A stretch of 64,000 nucleotides of DNA from Streptomyces sp. NBC_00670 (lineage in GTDB: Bacteria > Actinomycetota > Actinomycetes > Streptomycetales > Streptomycetaceae). Position 1 is the first letter of the stretch; each line of letters opens with the position of its first letter. The DNA lies in assembly GCF_036226765.1 (NCBI RefSeq), contig NZ_CP109017.1, positions 2,185,501-2,249,500 on the forward strand, in the 5' to 3' direction. The notes under the pieces are model-generated. The model was given only the letters and a program-made list of their open reading frames with translations. It searched no databases and was not told where the DNA came from. A program made the position numbers and the translations under genes. This document shows positions 36,907 to 45,661 of the stretch, one piece after another.

Positions 36907-39455
36907 CGCGCCACCGCCCTGCCGTCGGCGCCGGTCGCGCCCCGGGTGTAGCGGGGGTGGATCAACCCGACGCAGGAGTACGGCAGCTCGCCGACCTCCT
37001 CCACCGGTACGCCGCGCTGCGCGGCCAGCAGCCGCACGTGGTCCAGGTCGGCTCCGGCACCGGCCCGCGCGAGGATCTTCCACGGCACCCGGCGCAGCAG
37101 TACCCGGGTGGTCTCGCCGACGCCGGGCTTGACGAGGTTGACGTCGTGGATGCCGTACTCCTCGCTGATGCGCTCCACGGCCGCCCAGCCCTCCCAGGTG
37201 GGCGTGCGGTCGGCGGCGAGGAGGTCCTTGGCGCGGGCGTCGGCGTCGTCGGCCACCTCGGCGAACCGGGCGGAGACGGCGTCGAGGAAGGCGACGGAGA
37301 GGTCGGCGCCGGCGAGGTCGCGGTAGAACTTCGCACCGTGGAAGTCGTCCGGACCGACGAGGTCGGCGCGCAGCACCGTGCGCGAGATCAGCCCGGAGAC
37401 CGTGGAGTTGAGGCAGGCGGAGGGGATGAGGAAGTCGTCCCGGGTGCCGTAGGTGCGTACGCACGAGCCGGGGTCGGCCAGTACGGCGATCTCCGGGTCG
37501 AAGCCGGCGGCCCCGCCCGCGGCCTCGAAGTCGCGCACGGCGGCGGCCAGTTCGCGGGTGATGGCGCCCTTGCCGGTCCAGCCGTCGACGAAGACGACGT
37601 CGGCGGGGTCGTGGTGGGCGGCGAGCCAGCGCAGCGCGTTGGCGTCGATGCCGCGTCCGCGGACGATGGACACGGCGTAGTGCGGCAGGTCGAGGCCGTG
37701 GCGGTACTGGCCCCACCGGCGCATCAGGATGCCGACGGGCGTCCCGGCGCGGGCGAGGGAGACGAGGACGGGCCGGGGGGAGCGCTCGGCGAGGACCGTC
37801 TCCGTGACGACGCCGACGGCGCGGGCGATCCGCGCGGCGGAGGTCTCCAGCGCGGCGTGGAAGAGGGCCTGGTACTCCTCGCTGGGCTGGTACTCCACCG
37901 GCAGGGACTCGGCGTAGTGGGCGCCGCCGCTCTGGATGGCCTCCTCGCGCTCCTCGGTGGGCGCCTCCAGGGTCACCTCGGAGAGGTCCTGGAGCAGCCA
38001 GCCGACCTCGTCGGGCGCGTACGAGGAGAAGGCGGGGCCGCGCAGCGGCTCGGACAGCATGGAAGGCCTTTCGACGGCGGCGGGAGCGGGCAGCGGGGGC
38101 ACGTACGAGGGAACGACCGCGAGCAGAACATGCGGAATGTGCTCGGCGAGCCGGGCCGGCAACCCGTCGGGCGCGTGCAGCGCGGGGGTGTCGCCGACGG
38201 AGTCGACGACGACGACAACGGCGTCGAACCCGGCCCCGGCCACGTTGTAGGCGTACCGCTCACCGGCCCCGTCGGCGGGACCGTCGTGAGCGGGAAAGAC
38301 CAGACGGCTGCGTATCGCGTACCCGGGGTCGTCGACGGCGAGCACGGGCGACCGCGTGGTGGTGGAGAACCGCACGTCGACCTCGTCGCCGAGTTCCCCC
38401 TCCAGCCCGAGCGCGAGCCGCAGCGGTGCGTACATCAACTCCTCGAACCCGAGCACGAGCACGCGCCGGGCCGCGTCGGGCAGTGCCTCCGCGATCCGCG
38501 CGACCATCCCGGGCAACGCGGCGTCGAGCCTCCCCCGGTCCACGCCGGTGAACCCATGCCGCCCCCCGTCCGGCACCCCCGAGGGCCACCCGAGCGCCAC
38601 GCGAACGACACGGCCACCCTTCGCCCCCGCCACACCACTCGCCCCGCCGGCCACCGGGACCGCAACCCCATCCCCCTCCGGGGGTCCAGGGGGCAGAGCC
38701 CCCTCGGGGCCGGGGGCGGGAGCCCCGCCCGCCCCCTGGAACCGCTCCACCAACGCCCGCCCCCGCTCCAGCACCCCCTCCGGCAGCACCACCCTCCCCG
38801 ACGCCCCCGCGACAAGATCGACCCGCGCCCCGATCTCCCCCGCGAACGCCGCCAACCGCCCCGCATCCTCCTCCGACCGCATGTCCACCAACGCCACGAC
38901 CACATACCGCTCCCGCGGGAACCGCTCATGCAGCACCCGCACGGTGTTCAGCACCGTGTTCCCCGTCGAGAACTCGTCGTCCACCAGCACCAGCGGCCCG
39001 TCGCCCCCCAGCAACCCCGGATCCTCCGGCAGCAGCAGATGCGACGTGGCGTGCGAGTGCGACTCCTCGAAGCCCCCCGCCGGCGCGACCCCCGCGACCG
39101 GCCGCCGCGTGGAGTGCAGATACGGCACACCCCCGAGCCCGTCCGCGACACAGTGCCCCAGCCCGGTGGCCGTCTCGGCGTACCCGAGGACGACCGCCTC
39201 CCCCGCCGCCCGCTCCCCCAGCAGCTCCCGCACCCGCCGCCCCAGCGCGACCCCGTGCCCGTGCACGACCGACGGACGCTGCGGCACATGCTTGCCGAGG
39301 ACGTGGGACACCAGCAGATGCGCCCGCTTGGGGTTGCGGCGCAGCGCCAGCCCGAGCAGCTCACGCAGCCCCTCGTCACCGGCGAGCTCGACCCCGAGCC
39401 GCTCGGCCACCCACGCACCGGACCACACCACGTCACTACCCCTGTCGCCGCTCAT
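36903..39455 (-). CDS. Phosphoribosyltransferase/TRSP fused to StiP-like domain
   Basis: One continuous 850-residue frame. Residues 1-240 are a PRTase with PRPP loop VLVDDEFSTGNT (159-167). Residues 241-262 are a Gly/Pro-rich insert from a dispersed repeat, and 270-465 resemble the TRSP domain. From M466 (MLSEPLRGPAFSSYAPDEVGWLLQDL) it is a StiP-like protein with SLARAGTPVGILMRRWGQYRHGLDLPHYAVSIVRGRGID and FVDGWTGKGAITREL. In relatives these are usually two adjacent genes. Here no stop separates them, yet GAAAGG lies 6 bases before ATG 38060, so a separate StiP polypeptide (36903-38060) could also be made. Confidence 0.85.
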   Translation of the reverse strand: MSGDRGSDVVWSGAWVAERLGVELAGDEGLRELLGLALRRNPKRAHLLVSHVLGKHVPQRPSVVHGHGVALGRRVRELLGERAAGEAVVLGYAETATGLGHCVADGLGGVPYLHSTRRPVAGVAPAGGFEESHSHATSHLLLPEDPGLLGGDGPLVLVDDEFSTGNTVLNTVRVLHERFPRERYVVVALVDMRSEEDAGRLAAFAGEIGARVDLVAGASGRVVLPEGVLERGRALVERFQGAGGAPAPGPEGALPPGPPEGDGVAVPVAGGASGVAGAKGGRVVRVALGWPSGVPDGGRHGFTGVDRGRLDAALPGMVARIAEALPDAARRVLVLGFEELMYAPLRLALGLEGELGDEVDVRFSTTTRSPVLAVDDPGYAIRSRLVFPAHDGPADGAGERYAYNVAGAGFDAVVVVVDSVGDTPALHAPDGLPARLAEHIPHVLLAVVPSYVPPLPAPAAVERPSMLSEPLRGPAFSSYAPDEVGWLLQDLSEVTLEAPTEEREEAIQSGGAHYAESLPVEYQPSEEYQALFHAALETSAARIARAVGVVTETVLAERSPRPVLVSLARAGTPVGILMRRWGQYRHGLDLPHYAVSIVRGRGIDANALRWLAAHHDPADVVFVDGWTGKGAITRELAAAVRDFEAAGGAAGFDPEIAVLADPGSCVRTYGTRDDFLIPSACLNSTVSGLISRTVLRADLVGPDDFHGAKFYRDLAGADLSVAFLDAVSARFAEVADDADARAKDLLAADRTPTWEGWAAVERISEEYGIHDVNLVKPGVGETTRVLLRRVPWKILARAGAGADLDHVRLLAAQRGVPVEEVGELPYSCVGLIHPRYTRGATGADGRAVAR
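38671..38740. repeat. GC-rich dispersed repeat in the PRTase coding sequence
   Basis: CTCCGGGGGTCCAGGGGGC...GAGCCCCCTCGGGGCCGGGGGCGGGAGCCCC carries the GGGGTCC/AGAGCCCC arms found in intergenic repeats elsewhere in the window. It lies in frame between the PRTase and TRSP parts. Confidence 0.6.
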
Positions 39456-39529
39456 CGCTTCCTCAGCACACCCGCCGCACCCGCCACACCCACACTCGCC
39501 ACGTCCGCCACACCCACCACGCCCCCGCC

Positions 39530-40696
39530 TCAGCCCCGCAGCCCCGCAGCCAGCAGCTCCACGAAGCCCACGTCCTCCCCCGCCACCCCGAACGCCTCCG
39601 CCCGCAGCACCGTCCGCTCCGCCCAGGCCCGGTGCGGCTTCACCTCGTTCATCTTGTTGGTGTACGCGGACCGCAGCACACCCCCGCCGCCCCGCTCCGG
39701 CCGCAGGATGTCCTGCGCGTCGCTGTACTCCTCGTGGCTGACGACCGACAGCGCGTGCACGGGCGCCACGTGGGAGGGGTGGATGCACGTCTTGCCGAGC
39801 AGCCCGTTGGCACGGTCGAGGGAGATCTCGCGCAGCAGCCCGTCCATCCGGTTCTCCAGCAGCGCCTGGCGCAGTTCCACCGCCCGCCCCTCCAGGAACG
39901 GGCTCTGCCGCAGCAGCGGCTTGAACATGCGTTCCTGCTCCCGGAAGTACTCCCACACCGGCCCGGTCACGGTGAACCCGGTGCCGTCGGAACGGCCCAG
40001 CACGTTGACGACGTCGGCGATGACGGAGGCGACGATCTGGACGTCGTACGCCGTCATGTCGGGCGCCCGGCGCAGCCCGTACGCGGAGCAGAAGTCGGTG
40101 ACGCCGAGGCGCAGCGCGAGGACCCGGTCGCGGTACTTGTCGACGGTGCGGGAGATGCCGTCGAGCGTGGCGGCCCGGGTCTCCAGGTAGAGCAGCTCGG
40201 GCGATTCCAGCACCGGCATGGCGAACAGCCGCCGCCCGCTCGCCGCCTCGGCCGCGGAGAGACCTTCGAGGAAGGGGATGCCGCGCTCCTCGGTGAACTT
40301 GGGCAGTACGAATCCGGACAGCAGCCGCACGGCCGGGCCGAGCCGCCGCACCAGGTCGGGGATCTGCTCGGGGGCGCGGACCCGGATGAAGAGGAGCGGG
40401 AGATCGGGGTCGGGAAGCGCGTCCAGGGCGGCGAACTGGCGTACGAGGTTGGCCTCGGCGTCGGTGACGTCGGCGTCGTCGATGGAGTCCTCCAGGCACA
40501 GCACCATGGAGACGACCCCGCGCGCGGCCTGCTTGACGACGTCCTCGGCGAGGCGGGGGCGCGTCGCGGGGCTGTAGAGCGTGGCGCCGAGGGCGGCGGA
40601 GAGCAGCCGGGCCGGGGAGTCGGCGGTGAATTCCGTGGGCTCCCGGTAGAACAGGCGCTGGCGCTGCTCCGGGGCGATGTGCCCGAAATGACGCAT
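39530..40696 (-). CDS. HpcH/HpaI aldolase/citrate-lyase-like protein of the Ter module
   Basis: A 388-residue C-C lyase of the CitE/HpcH superfamily. SMVLCLEDSIDDADVTDAE supplies the metal-binding acidic cluster, with LFIRVRAPEQIPDL and FVLPKF following, and GKTCIHPSHVAPVHAL at the C terminus typical of CitE-like enzymes. It would act on an acyl-CoA or keto-acid substrate (family knowledge). It lies 74 bases upstream of the PRTase-StiP gene on the same strand and belongs to the Ter-linked metabolic set. ATG 40696 has GGGGGAG in close range. Confidence 0.9.
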   Translation of the reverse strand: MRHFGHIAPEQRQRLFYREPTEFTADSPARLLSAALGATLYSPATRPRLAEDVVKQAARGVVSMVLCLEDSIDDADVTDAEANLVRQFAALDALPDPDLPLLFIRVRAPEQIPDLVRRLGPAVRLLSGFVLPKFTEERGIPFLEGLSAAEAASGRRLFAMPVLESPELLYLETRAATLDGISRTVDKYRDRVLALRLGVTDFCSAYGLRRAPDMTAYDVQIVASVIADVVNVLGRSDGTGFTVTGPVWEYFREQERMFKPLLRQSPFLEGRAVELRQALLENRMDGLLREISLDRANGLLGKTCIHPSHVAPVHALSVVSHEEYSDAQDILRPERGGGGVLRSAYTNKMNEVKPHRAWAERTVLRAEAFGVAGEDVGFVELLAAGLRG

Positions 40697-40952
40697 AAGA
40701 CTCCCCCGTGGTGCCGATCGGCCGGAAAACAGGTGGCCGGTAATAGTACGTACGGACGTATGTCCGCAGTTCCCTCAGGGTGTGAAGTCCCGATGACCTC
40801 GCTGTGACGGACGTGTCCGCGGCGTCCCTCCGGGTATCCCACGGACCGGGCGGGGAACCTTTCGCGTACCTCGGCGCACCGCGGCACGGTCACCGCCGCG
40901 CGATCCCCGCCCCGCGTTGTCGTGAGCAGGACCGAGAAGGCAGGATGACCGC

Positions 40953-41783
40953 ATGACGCACGCGATGCTGAAGGGGTCGAACGTCCCGCTGGAGGCGACG
41001 GCGGTACGGGCCGTGCTGCGCTGGGCGCCGGGGCAGGGCGCCCCCGAGGTGGACGCGTCCGCGCTGCTGCTCGGCCCCGACGGGCGGGTGCGCTCCGACG
41101 AGGACTTCGTCTTCTACAACCAGCCCCGGCACCCCTCGGGGGCGGTCCGGCTGCTGGGCAAGAAGCGGGAGCCGGAGGGGATGACCGACTCGATCCAGAC
41201 GGATCTGGCGGGCGTCGAGGGCGATGTCGGGCGGGTGCTGCTGGTGGCGTCCGCGGACGATGTGCCGTTCGAGCAGGTGCGGTCGCTGTGCATCGTGCTG
41301 TACGACGCCGGGGCCGGGGGTGCCGGCGGGGCCGCCGGCGGGGAGCCGTTGGCGTACTTCGAGATCACGCCGGAGACCGGGGAGGAGACGGCGCTGATCT
41401 GCGGGGAGCTGTACCGGCGGGGGGATGCGTGGAAGTTCCGGGCGCTCGGTGAGGGGTACTCGAACGGGCTGAAGGGGCTGGCGAACGACTTCGGCATCTC
41501 GGTGGACGATTCCGAGCAGGGGGCTCGGGTGGAGGGGGCGGGCGGGGCGGTGCCGTTGCCGCCGGAGCAGCCGGTGGTGGTGGCGCAGCAGTCGGCGGGG
41601 GTGCCGCAGCAGGCGGCGTACGGGTATCCGCCGGCGGGGCCGACGGAGCCGGTGGCGCAGCCGGCGTACGGGTACCCGCAGCCGCAGACGGCCGGCGTGC
41701 CGGCCCCGGCGTACGGCCACCCGGCCGCACCGGACCCCGACTTCCAGCTCCCCCCGCAGGGCCCCCAGTTCATCGGCCGCTAG
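40953..41783 (+). CDS. TerD-family protein with Pro/Gln/Tyr-rich tail
   Basis: A 276-residue TerD-domain protein. The first 185 residues are a TerD fold ([27 protein letters not shown], then [51 protein letters not shown]). The C-terminal tail repeats AYGYP(P/Q) units and is disordered. TerD domains bind Ca2+ and act in tellurite, phage and oxidative stress responses (family knowledge). The [10 protein letters not shown] calcium loop of the other paralogues is replaced by [11 protein letters not shown], so Ca2+ binding may differ. It diverges from the CitE-like gene across a 256-base gap. Confidence 0.9.
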   Translation: MTHAMLKGSNVPLEATAVRAVLRWAPGQGAPEVDASALLLGPDGRVRSDEDFVFYNQPRHPSGAVRLLGKKREPEGMTDSIQTDLAGVEGDVGRVLLVASADDVPFEQVRSLCIVLYDAGAGGAGGAAGGEPLAYFEITPETGEETALICGELYRRGDAWKFRALGEGYSNGLKGLANDFGISVDDSEQGARVEGAGGAVPLPPEQPVVVAQQSAGVPQQAAYGYPPAGPTEPVAQPAYGYPQPQTAGVPAPAYGHPAAPDPDFQLPPQGPQFIGR

Positions 41784-41789
41784 GCGTCA

Positions 41790-41957
41790 CCGCAGGACTC
41801 TTCTCGCCCCCGCCGCCCCTTCCCGCCCCTATCAGGGGCGCGGGGAACTGCGCGAAAACGGGGCGAAGCCCCGTGCCGGGGTCCAAGGGGCGAAGCCCCT
41901 TGAAGGGACGGGAAGGGTAGGGGCGGCGGGGGCGAGAAAACCCCCCGGGCGCACCCC
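41790..41957. repeat. Composite dispersed repeats between convergent Ter genes
   Basis: It holds CTCGCCCCCGCCGCCCCTTCCC (41806 on), one exact AGGGGCGCGGGGAACTGCGC (41834-41853), two GGGGCGAAGCCCC hairpins, and a GGGACGGGAAGGGTAGGGGC...GGCGGGGGCGAGAAAA unit (about 41908-41940). The outer units are inverted relative to each other, so the whole gap can fold into one long hairpin. Confidence 0.78.
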
Positions 41958-42704
41958 CTACATCGCTCCCCGATCCGCCCGCGACTTGTACCCCCGCCCC
42001 CACTGCAACCCCCACCCGAACAACCGGTCGAGCTCCGCCTGGAAGCCGTACACGAACTTGACCTCCCGGCGAACCATCAGTTCGCCCTTCACGTTCTCGA
42101 TCAGCACCACCGCACACGACCGCGCCTGCGGATGCCGCTCGTCGAGCCCGATCTCCACCCGCGGCCCGTTGCTCGGATACAGCGTCACCACCGCATGCGT
42201 CCGGTCGAACGCCGGCGTCTGGTCGTAGATGTAGACGAAGATCAGCAGCCGCTTGAAGTCGTCCCGGTGGTCGAGGTTGATGTAGATGTCCTCACCGGAC
42301 CCCGACCCGAACCGGTCGTCCCCGCTCAGCTTCACGTACGGCGGCGTGTTGAGCTCCCCGAAGAAGCCGCCCAGCGGCTGCACGACCCCCTTGGAGCCGT
42401 CCGCCAGCTCGTACAGACACCCCAGGTCGAGGTCGACGTTGACCATGCTCATGGTGTGCGCCTGCACCACCTCGGGGGTGAACATCCGCAACGGATGCCG
42501 CAGCAGACTGCCCCGCTGCGGCGCACCGATGTCGGACGTGCGCATCCGCCAGGACAGATTGACCCGCAGATGCCCGCCGGCCGCACCCTGCTTGGTCAGC
42601 GAGACCGTGTGACGCCGCTTGGTCAGCTCTATGGAGTTGCTGGCCGCGCTGCCGGAGTCGAACTGGGCCGCCCGCGCGCCCAGCAGACCGTCGAAGAACC
42701 CCAT
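41958..42704 (-). CDS. TerA/TerD-superfamily tellurium-resistance protein
   Basis: A 248-residue soluble protein of the TerD superfamily, TerA-like branch. It opens MGFFDGLLGARAAQFDSGSAASNSIELTKRRHTVSLTKQG, with the LTK-x(5)-LTK-type start. It has paired strands MVNVDLDLGCLYELADGSKGVVQPLGGFFGEL, DDRFGSGSGEDIYINLDHRDDFKRLLIFVYIYDQTP and the VEIGLDERHPQARSCAVVLIENV segment. The GSGSGED loop fits the position of the Ca2+-binding loop. ATG 42704 follows GGGGGCGGA. It is probably a partner of the TerD proteins. Confidence 0.85.
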   Translation of the reverse strand: MGFFDGLLGARAAQFDSGSAASNSIELTKRRHTVSLTKQGAAGGHLRVNLSWRMRTSDIGAPQRGSLLRHPLRMFTPEVVQAHTMSMVNVDLDLGCLYELADGSKGVVQPLGGFFGELNTPPYVKLSGDDRFGSGSGEDIYINLDHRDDFKRLLIFVYIYDQTPAFDRTHAVVTLYPSNGPRVEIGLDERHPQARSCAVVLIENVKGELMVRREVKFVYGFQAELDRLFGWGLQWGRGYKSRADRGAM

Positions 42705-42812
42705 AATCCGCCCCCACGCGTGACACGTTCGCCGGAGATGCACCGGCCATACAGACGAAGCGTTCCTCAGGGGGCGCCACGTCACACCCCCGCCGCGACG
42801 GCGGCGGAAGCA

Positions 42813-42849
42813 CTCGGGCGGGCCCGGTCGTGCGCCGGGCCCGCCCGAG
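42813..42849 (-). terminator. Strong terminator after the DUF475 gene
   Basis: CTCGGGCGGGCCCGG-tcgtgcg-CCGGGCCCGCCCGAG is a perfect 15-bp stem with a 7-base loop, 14 bases beyond the DUF475 stop on the minus strand. Confidence 0.85.
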
Positions 42850-42863
42850 AGGGATCGTGCCGG

Positions 42864-44003
42864 TCAGACGCCGGACGAGACCTCGTCCTTCGCCTCGCTC
42901 CCGCCGCCCTCCGCGGCGAGCGCCCGGTTGCGGCGGACGGAGGACCAGAAGGACCAGGCGATCAGCACGACGCCGACGAGGCCGGTGATGACCTCGTTGA
43001 TCTCGTACTGGATGGTGACGATGAGGATGACGGCCAGGGCGCCGATCGCGTAGTGGGCGCCGTGCTCCAGGTAGACGTAGTCGTCCAGCGTGCCCTGGCG
43101 GACCAGGTAGACGGTGAGCGACCGGACGTACATCGCGCCGATGCCGAGGCCCAGCGCCATCATCACGATGTCGTTGGTGATGGCGAAGGCGCCGATCACG
43201 CCGTCGAAGGAGAAGGAGGCGTCCAGGACTTCCAGGTAGAGGAACATGAAGAACGCGGCCTGGCCGGCCAGCAGTACGGCCGATTTCTTCTTGCCGCTGC
43301 GCTCGGCCTCTTCCTCCGCCTCCTGTTCGCGTTCCTCTTCCTCCTCCAGGCGGTCCTCGAAGTATCCCGAGAGGCCGCCGACGATCATGTACGTGATCAG
43401 GCCCGCGATGCCGGAGAGGAGGACCGTCTGCCCCTTGTCGACGTGGATGCCGCCGTGCTGGTGGGCGTGGGCGGCGACCGTCATGGAGGCGATGAGCAGG
43501 CAGATCAGCGAGATGCAGACCGAGAGCATGTCGACCTTGCCGAGCTTGGCCAGCGGCCGCTCCAGCCAGGCGAGCCACTTGATGTCCCGGTCCTCGAAGA
43601 TGAAGTCGAGGAAGATCATCAACAGGAACATGCCACCGAACGCGGCGATCGCCGGGTGCGCGTCGGTGACCAGCTGCTGATAACGGTCCTTGTCGGAGAA
43701 CGCGAGATCGACCGCGTCCCACGGATTCAGTTTCGCGGTGATGGCGACGATCACGACGGGGAAGATCAGCCGCATGCCGAAGACGGCGATCAGCACGCCG
43801 ACGGTGAGGAAGATCTTCTGCCAGAAGGCGTTCATCTTCTTCAGTACGCCGGCGTTGACGACCGCGTTGTCGAAGGAGAGCGAGATCTCCAGGATCGCCA
43901 GGATGGCGACGATCCCGAACCCGGTCCATCCGTCGTAGAACACGGCCGCCACCAGGCCGAGTGCGGTGATCGCAAACGACCAGCCGAAGGTTTTCAGAAG
44001 CAC
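42864..44003 (-). CDS. DUF475 (TerC-like) membrane protein
   Basis: A 379-residue integral membrane protein with about nine helices. Two halves carry TerC-like signatures: ILEISLSFDNAVVNAGVLKKM in the first and YLEVLDASFSFDGVIGAFAITND in the second, each with the conserved E/D and D-N/D-G residues of a cation site. A very acidic cytoplasmic loop (EDRLEEEEEREQEAEEEAER) separates them. TerC-type proteins move or sense metal ions, with Mn2+ shown for some (family knowledge). The GTG 44003 start has only a weak ribosome-binding site. It forms the membrane arm of this Ter module. Confidence 0.92.
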   Translation of the reverse strand: MLLKTFGWSFAITALGLVAAVFYDGWTGFGIVAILAILEISLSFDNAVVNAGVLKKMNAFWQKIFLTVGVLIAVFGMRLIFPVVIVAITAKLNPWDAVDLAFSDKDRYQQLVTDAHPAIAAFGGMFLLMIFLDFIFEDRDIKWLAWLERPLAKLGKVDMLSVCISLICLLIASMTVAAHAHQHGGIHVDKGQTVLLSGIAGLITYMIVGGLSGYFEDRLEEEEEREQEAEEEAERSGKKKSAVLLAGQAAFFMFLYLEVLDASFSFDGVIGAFAITNDIVMMALGLGIGAMYVRSLTVYLVRQGTLDDYVYLEHGAHYAIGALAVILIVTIQYEINEVITGLVGVVLIAWSFWSSVRRNRALAAEGGGSEAKDEVSSGV

Positions 44004-44143
44004 TGGCTACCCAATCGTGACTCGTGATGTGTACGGGTTTCCCCCGCGCCGTACTCGGCTTTACTGAACGTTGACCACGAAGTCTAGAGTGCTCATCCTC
44101 CAGCCGGCCGTGCGGGCTCCGCGCGCGACCAGGGGCCCGGTGA

Positions 44144-44178
44144 AGGACGGCGGCCCCCGGGAAAAGGACCGCCGTCCT
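44144..44178 (-). terminator. Hairpin overlapping the 3' end of terD
   Basis: AGGACGGCGG and CCGCCGTCCT form a perfect 10-bp stem with a loop of about 15 bases directly at the stop codon of the TerD gene on the minus strand. Confidence 0.6.
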
Positions 44179-44755
44179 AGGAAACGTTGACGCCGAAGTC
44201 CAGGGCGATGCCGCGCAGGCCCGAGGCGTAGCCCTGGCCGACGGCGCGGAACTTCCACTCGCCGCCGTAGCGGTAGACCTCGCCGAAGATCATGGCCGTC
44301 TCCGTGGAGGCGTCCTCGCTCAGGTCGTAGCGGGCCAGCTCCTGGCCGTCCGCCTGGTTGACGACGCGGATGAACGCATTGCTGACCTGGCCGAACGTCT
44401 GGCCGCGCTCGTCGGCCATGTGGATCGAGACCGGGAAGACGATCTTGTCGCAGTGCCCCGGCACCTTGGACAGATCGATCAGCAGCGACTCGTCGTCGCC
44501 CTCGCCCTCACCGGTGAGGTTGTCGCCGGTGTGCTCGACCGAGCCGTCCGGGCTCTTGAGCTGGTTGTAGAACACGAACCACTCGTCGCCCAGGACCCGG
44601 CCGTCGGTACCGCACAGCAGCGCGCTGGCGTCCAGGTCGAAGGGGGCCCCGGTGGTGGAGCGCGCGTCCCAGCCGAGTCCGATCATCACCTGGGTGAGGT
44701 TCGGTGCGGCCTTGGAGAGGGAGACATTGCCTCCCTTGGCGAGTGTGACGCCCAT
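44177..44755 (-). CDS. TerD-family stress protein (copy 1)
   Basis: A 192-residue canonical TerD protein: [32 protein letters not shown] start, [16 protein letters not shown], the Ca2+-binding [20 protein letters not shown] loop, [20 protein letters not shown] and the terminal [23 protein letters not shown]. It shares well over half its residues with the next gene upstream on this strand and is a tandem duplicate. ATG 44755 has GGGGAGG at 8 bases. The leader contains an 11-bp tandem array. Role: Ca2+-linked tellurite and oxidative stress tolerance (family knowledge). Confidence 0.95.
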   Translation of the reverse strand: MGVTLAKGGNVSLSKAAPNLTQVMIGLGWDARSTTGAPFDLDASALLCGTDGRVLGDEWFVFYNQLKSPDGSVEHTGDNLTGEGEGDDESLLIDLSKVPGHCDKIVFPVSIHMADERGQTFGQVSNAFIRVVNQADGQELARYDLSEDASTETAMIFGEVYRYGGEWKFRAVGQGYASGLRGIALDFGVNVS

Positions 44756-44790
44756 GATGCTGTCCTCCCCGATTTTTCTTGCCGTATCGC

Positions 44791-44853
44791 TGTTTCTCTG
44801 CTGTTTCTCTGCTGCTGCTCTGCTGCTGCTCTGCTGCTGCTCTGCTGCTGCTT
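44791..44853. repeat. 11-bp tandem repeat array in the leader of terD copy 1
   Basis: Two TGTTTCTCTGC units are followed by about four GCTGCTGCTCT units, all with an 11-base period, ending 36 bases upstream of the TerD start on the minus strand. The sequence is much poorer in GC than its surroundings and is polypyrimidine/polypurine-biased. Confidence 0.85.
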
Positions 44854-44961
44854 GTCTACTGCTGCTTCCTGGATGTACTGCGCGTCCGGCGCCGCACGCA
44901 AACGGTGCGACGCCGGACGGTTGTACCTTCGTGCCCCTGGCGTTGACGCCGGGCGCACGGA

Positions 44962-45537
44962 TCAGACGTTGACGCCGAAGTCCTGGGCGATGCCGCGCAG
45001 GCCCGAGGCGTAGCCCTGGCCGATGGCGCGGAACTTCCACTCGGCGCCGTTGCGGTACAGCTCGCCGAAGACCATCGCGGTCTCCGTGGAGGCGTCCTCG
45101 CTCAGGTCGTAGCGGGCGATCTCCTGCTCGCCGGCCTGGTTCACGACGCGGATGAACGCGTTGCGGACCTGGCCGAAGGACTGCTGGCGGTTCTCGGCGT
45201 CGTAGATGGAGACCGGGAAGACGATCTTGTCCACGTCGGCCGGGACCCCGGCGAGGTTGATCTTGATCTGCTCGTCGTCGCCCTCGCCCTCACCGGTGAT
45301 GTTGTCACCCGTGTGCTCGACCGAGCCGTCCGGGCTCTTGAGGTTGTTGAAGAAGATGAAGTGCTGGTCGCTGGCGACCTTGCCCTCCGTGTTCAGCAGC
45401 AGGGCGCTGGCGTCGAGGTCGAAGTCGGTGCCGGTGGTGGTACGCACGTCCCACCCCAGGCCGACGATGACCGCGGTCAGGCCGGGGGCCTCCTTGGTCA
45501 GCGAAACGTTGCCGCCCTTGCTGAGGCTGACTCCCAC
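44962..45537 (-). CDS. TerD-family stress protein (copy 2)
   Basis: A 191-residue TerD protein starting [32 protein letters not shown]. The [36 protein letters not shown] and [28 protein letters not shown] elements are all intact. GTG 45537 follows GGGAGG at 4-5 bases and gives the usual TerD N terminus; ATG 45549 would add four residues. It precedes copy 1 on the same strand with a 206-base gap, so the copies have separate leaders. Confidence 0.95.
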   Translation of the reverse strand: MGVSLSKGGNVSLTKEAPGLTAVIVGLGWDVRTTTGTDFDLDASALLLNTEGKVASDQHFIFFNNLKSPDGSVEHTGDNITGEGEGDDEQIKINLAGVPADVDKIVFPVSIYDAENRQQSFGQVRNAFIRVVNQAGEQEIARYDLSEDASTETAMVFGELYRNGAEWKFRAIGQGYASGLRGIAQDFGVNV

Positions 45538-45661
45538 GGGTCCTCCCATTGTCTTCAGGGGCGGGGAGCCCCGTCGTGCATCGGATGTGTCGGATGTACC
45601 GGATCAACGCTTCGATCCTAGTGACGGGTTCCCGCCGCCCGCAGCGGCTGCACCCGATCGG

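Noticed and set aside
41958..42704. Calling the TerA-like protein a standard TerD
   Set aside because: It lacks the [10 protein letters not shown] loop and the usual WKFRA-x-GQGY end, so it is kept as a separate TerA-like branch.
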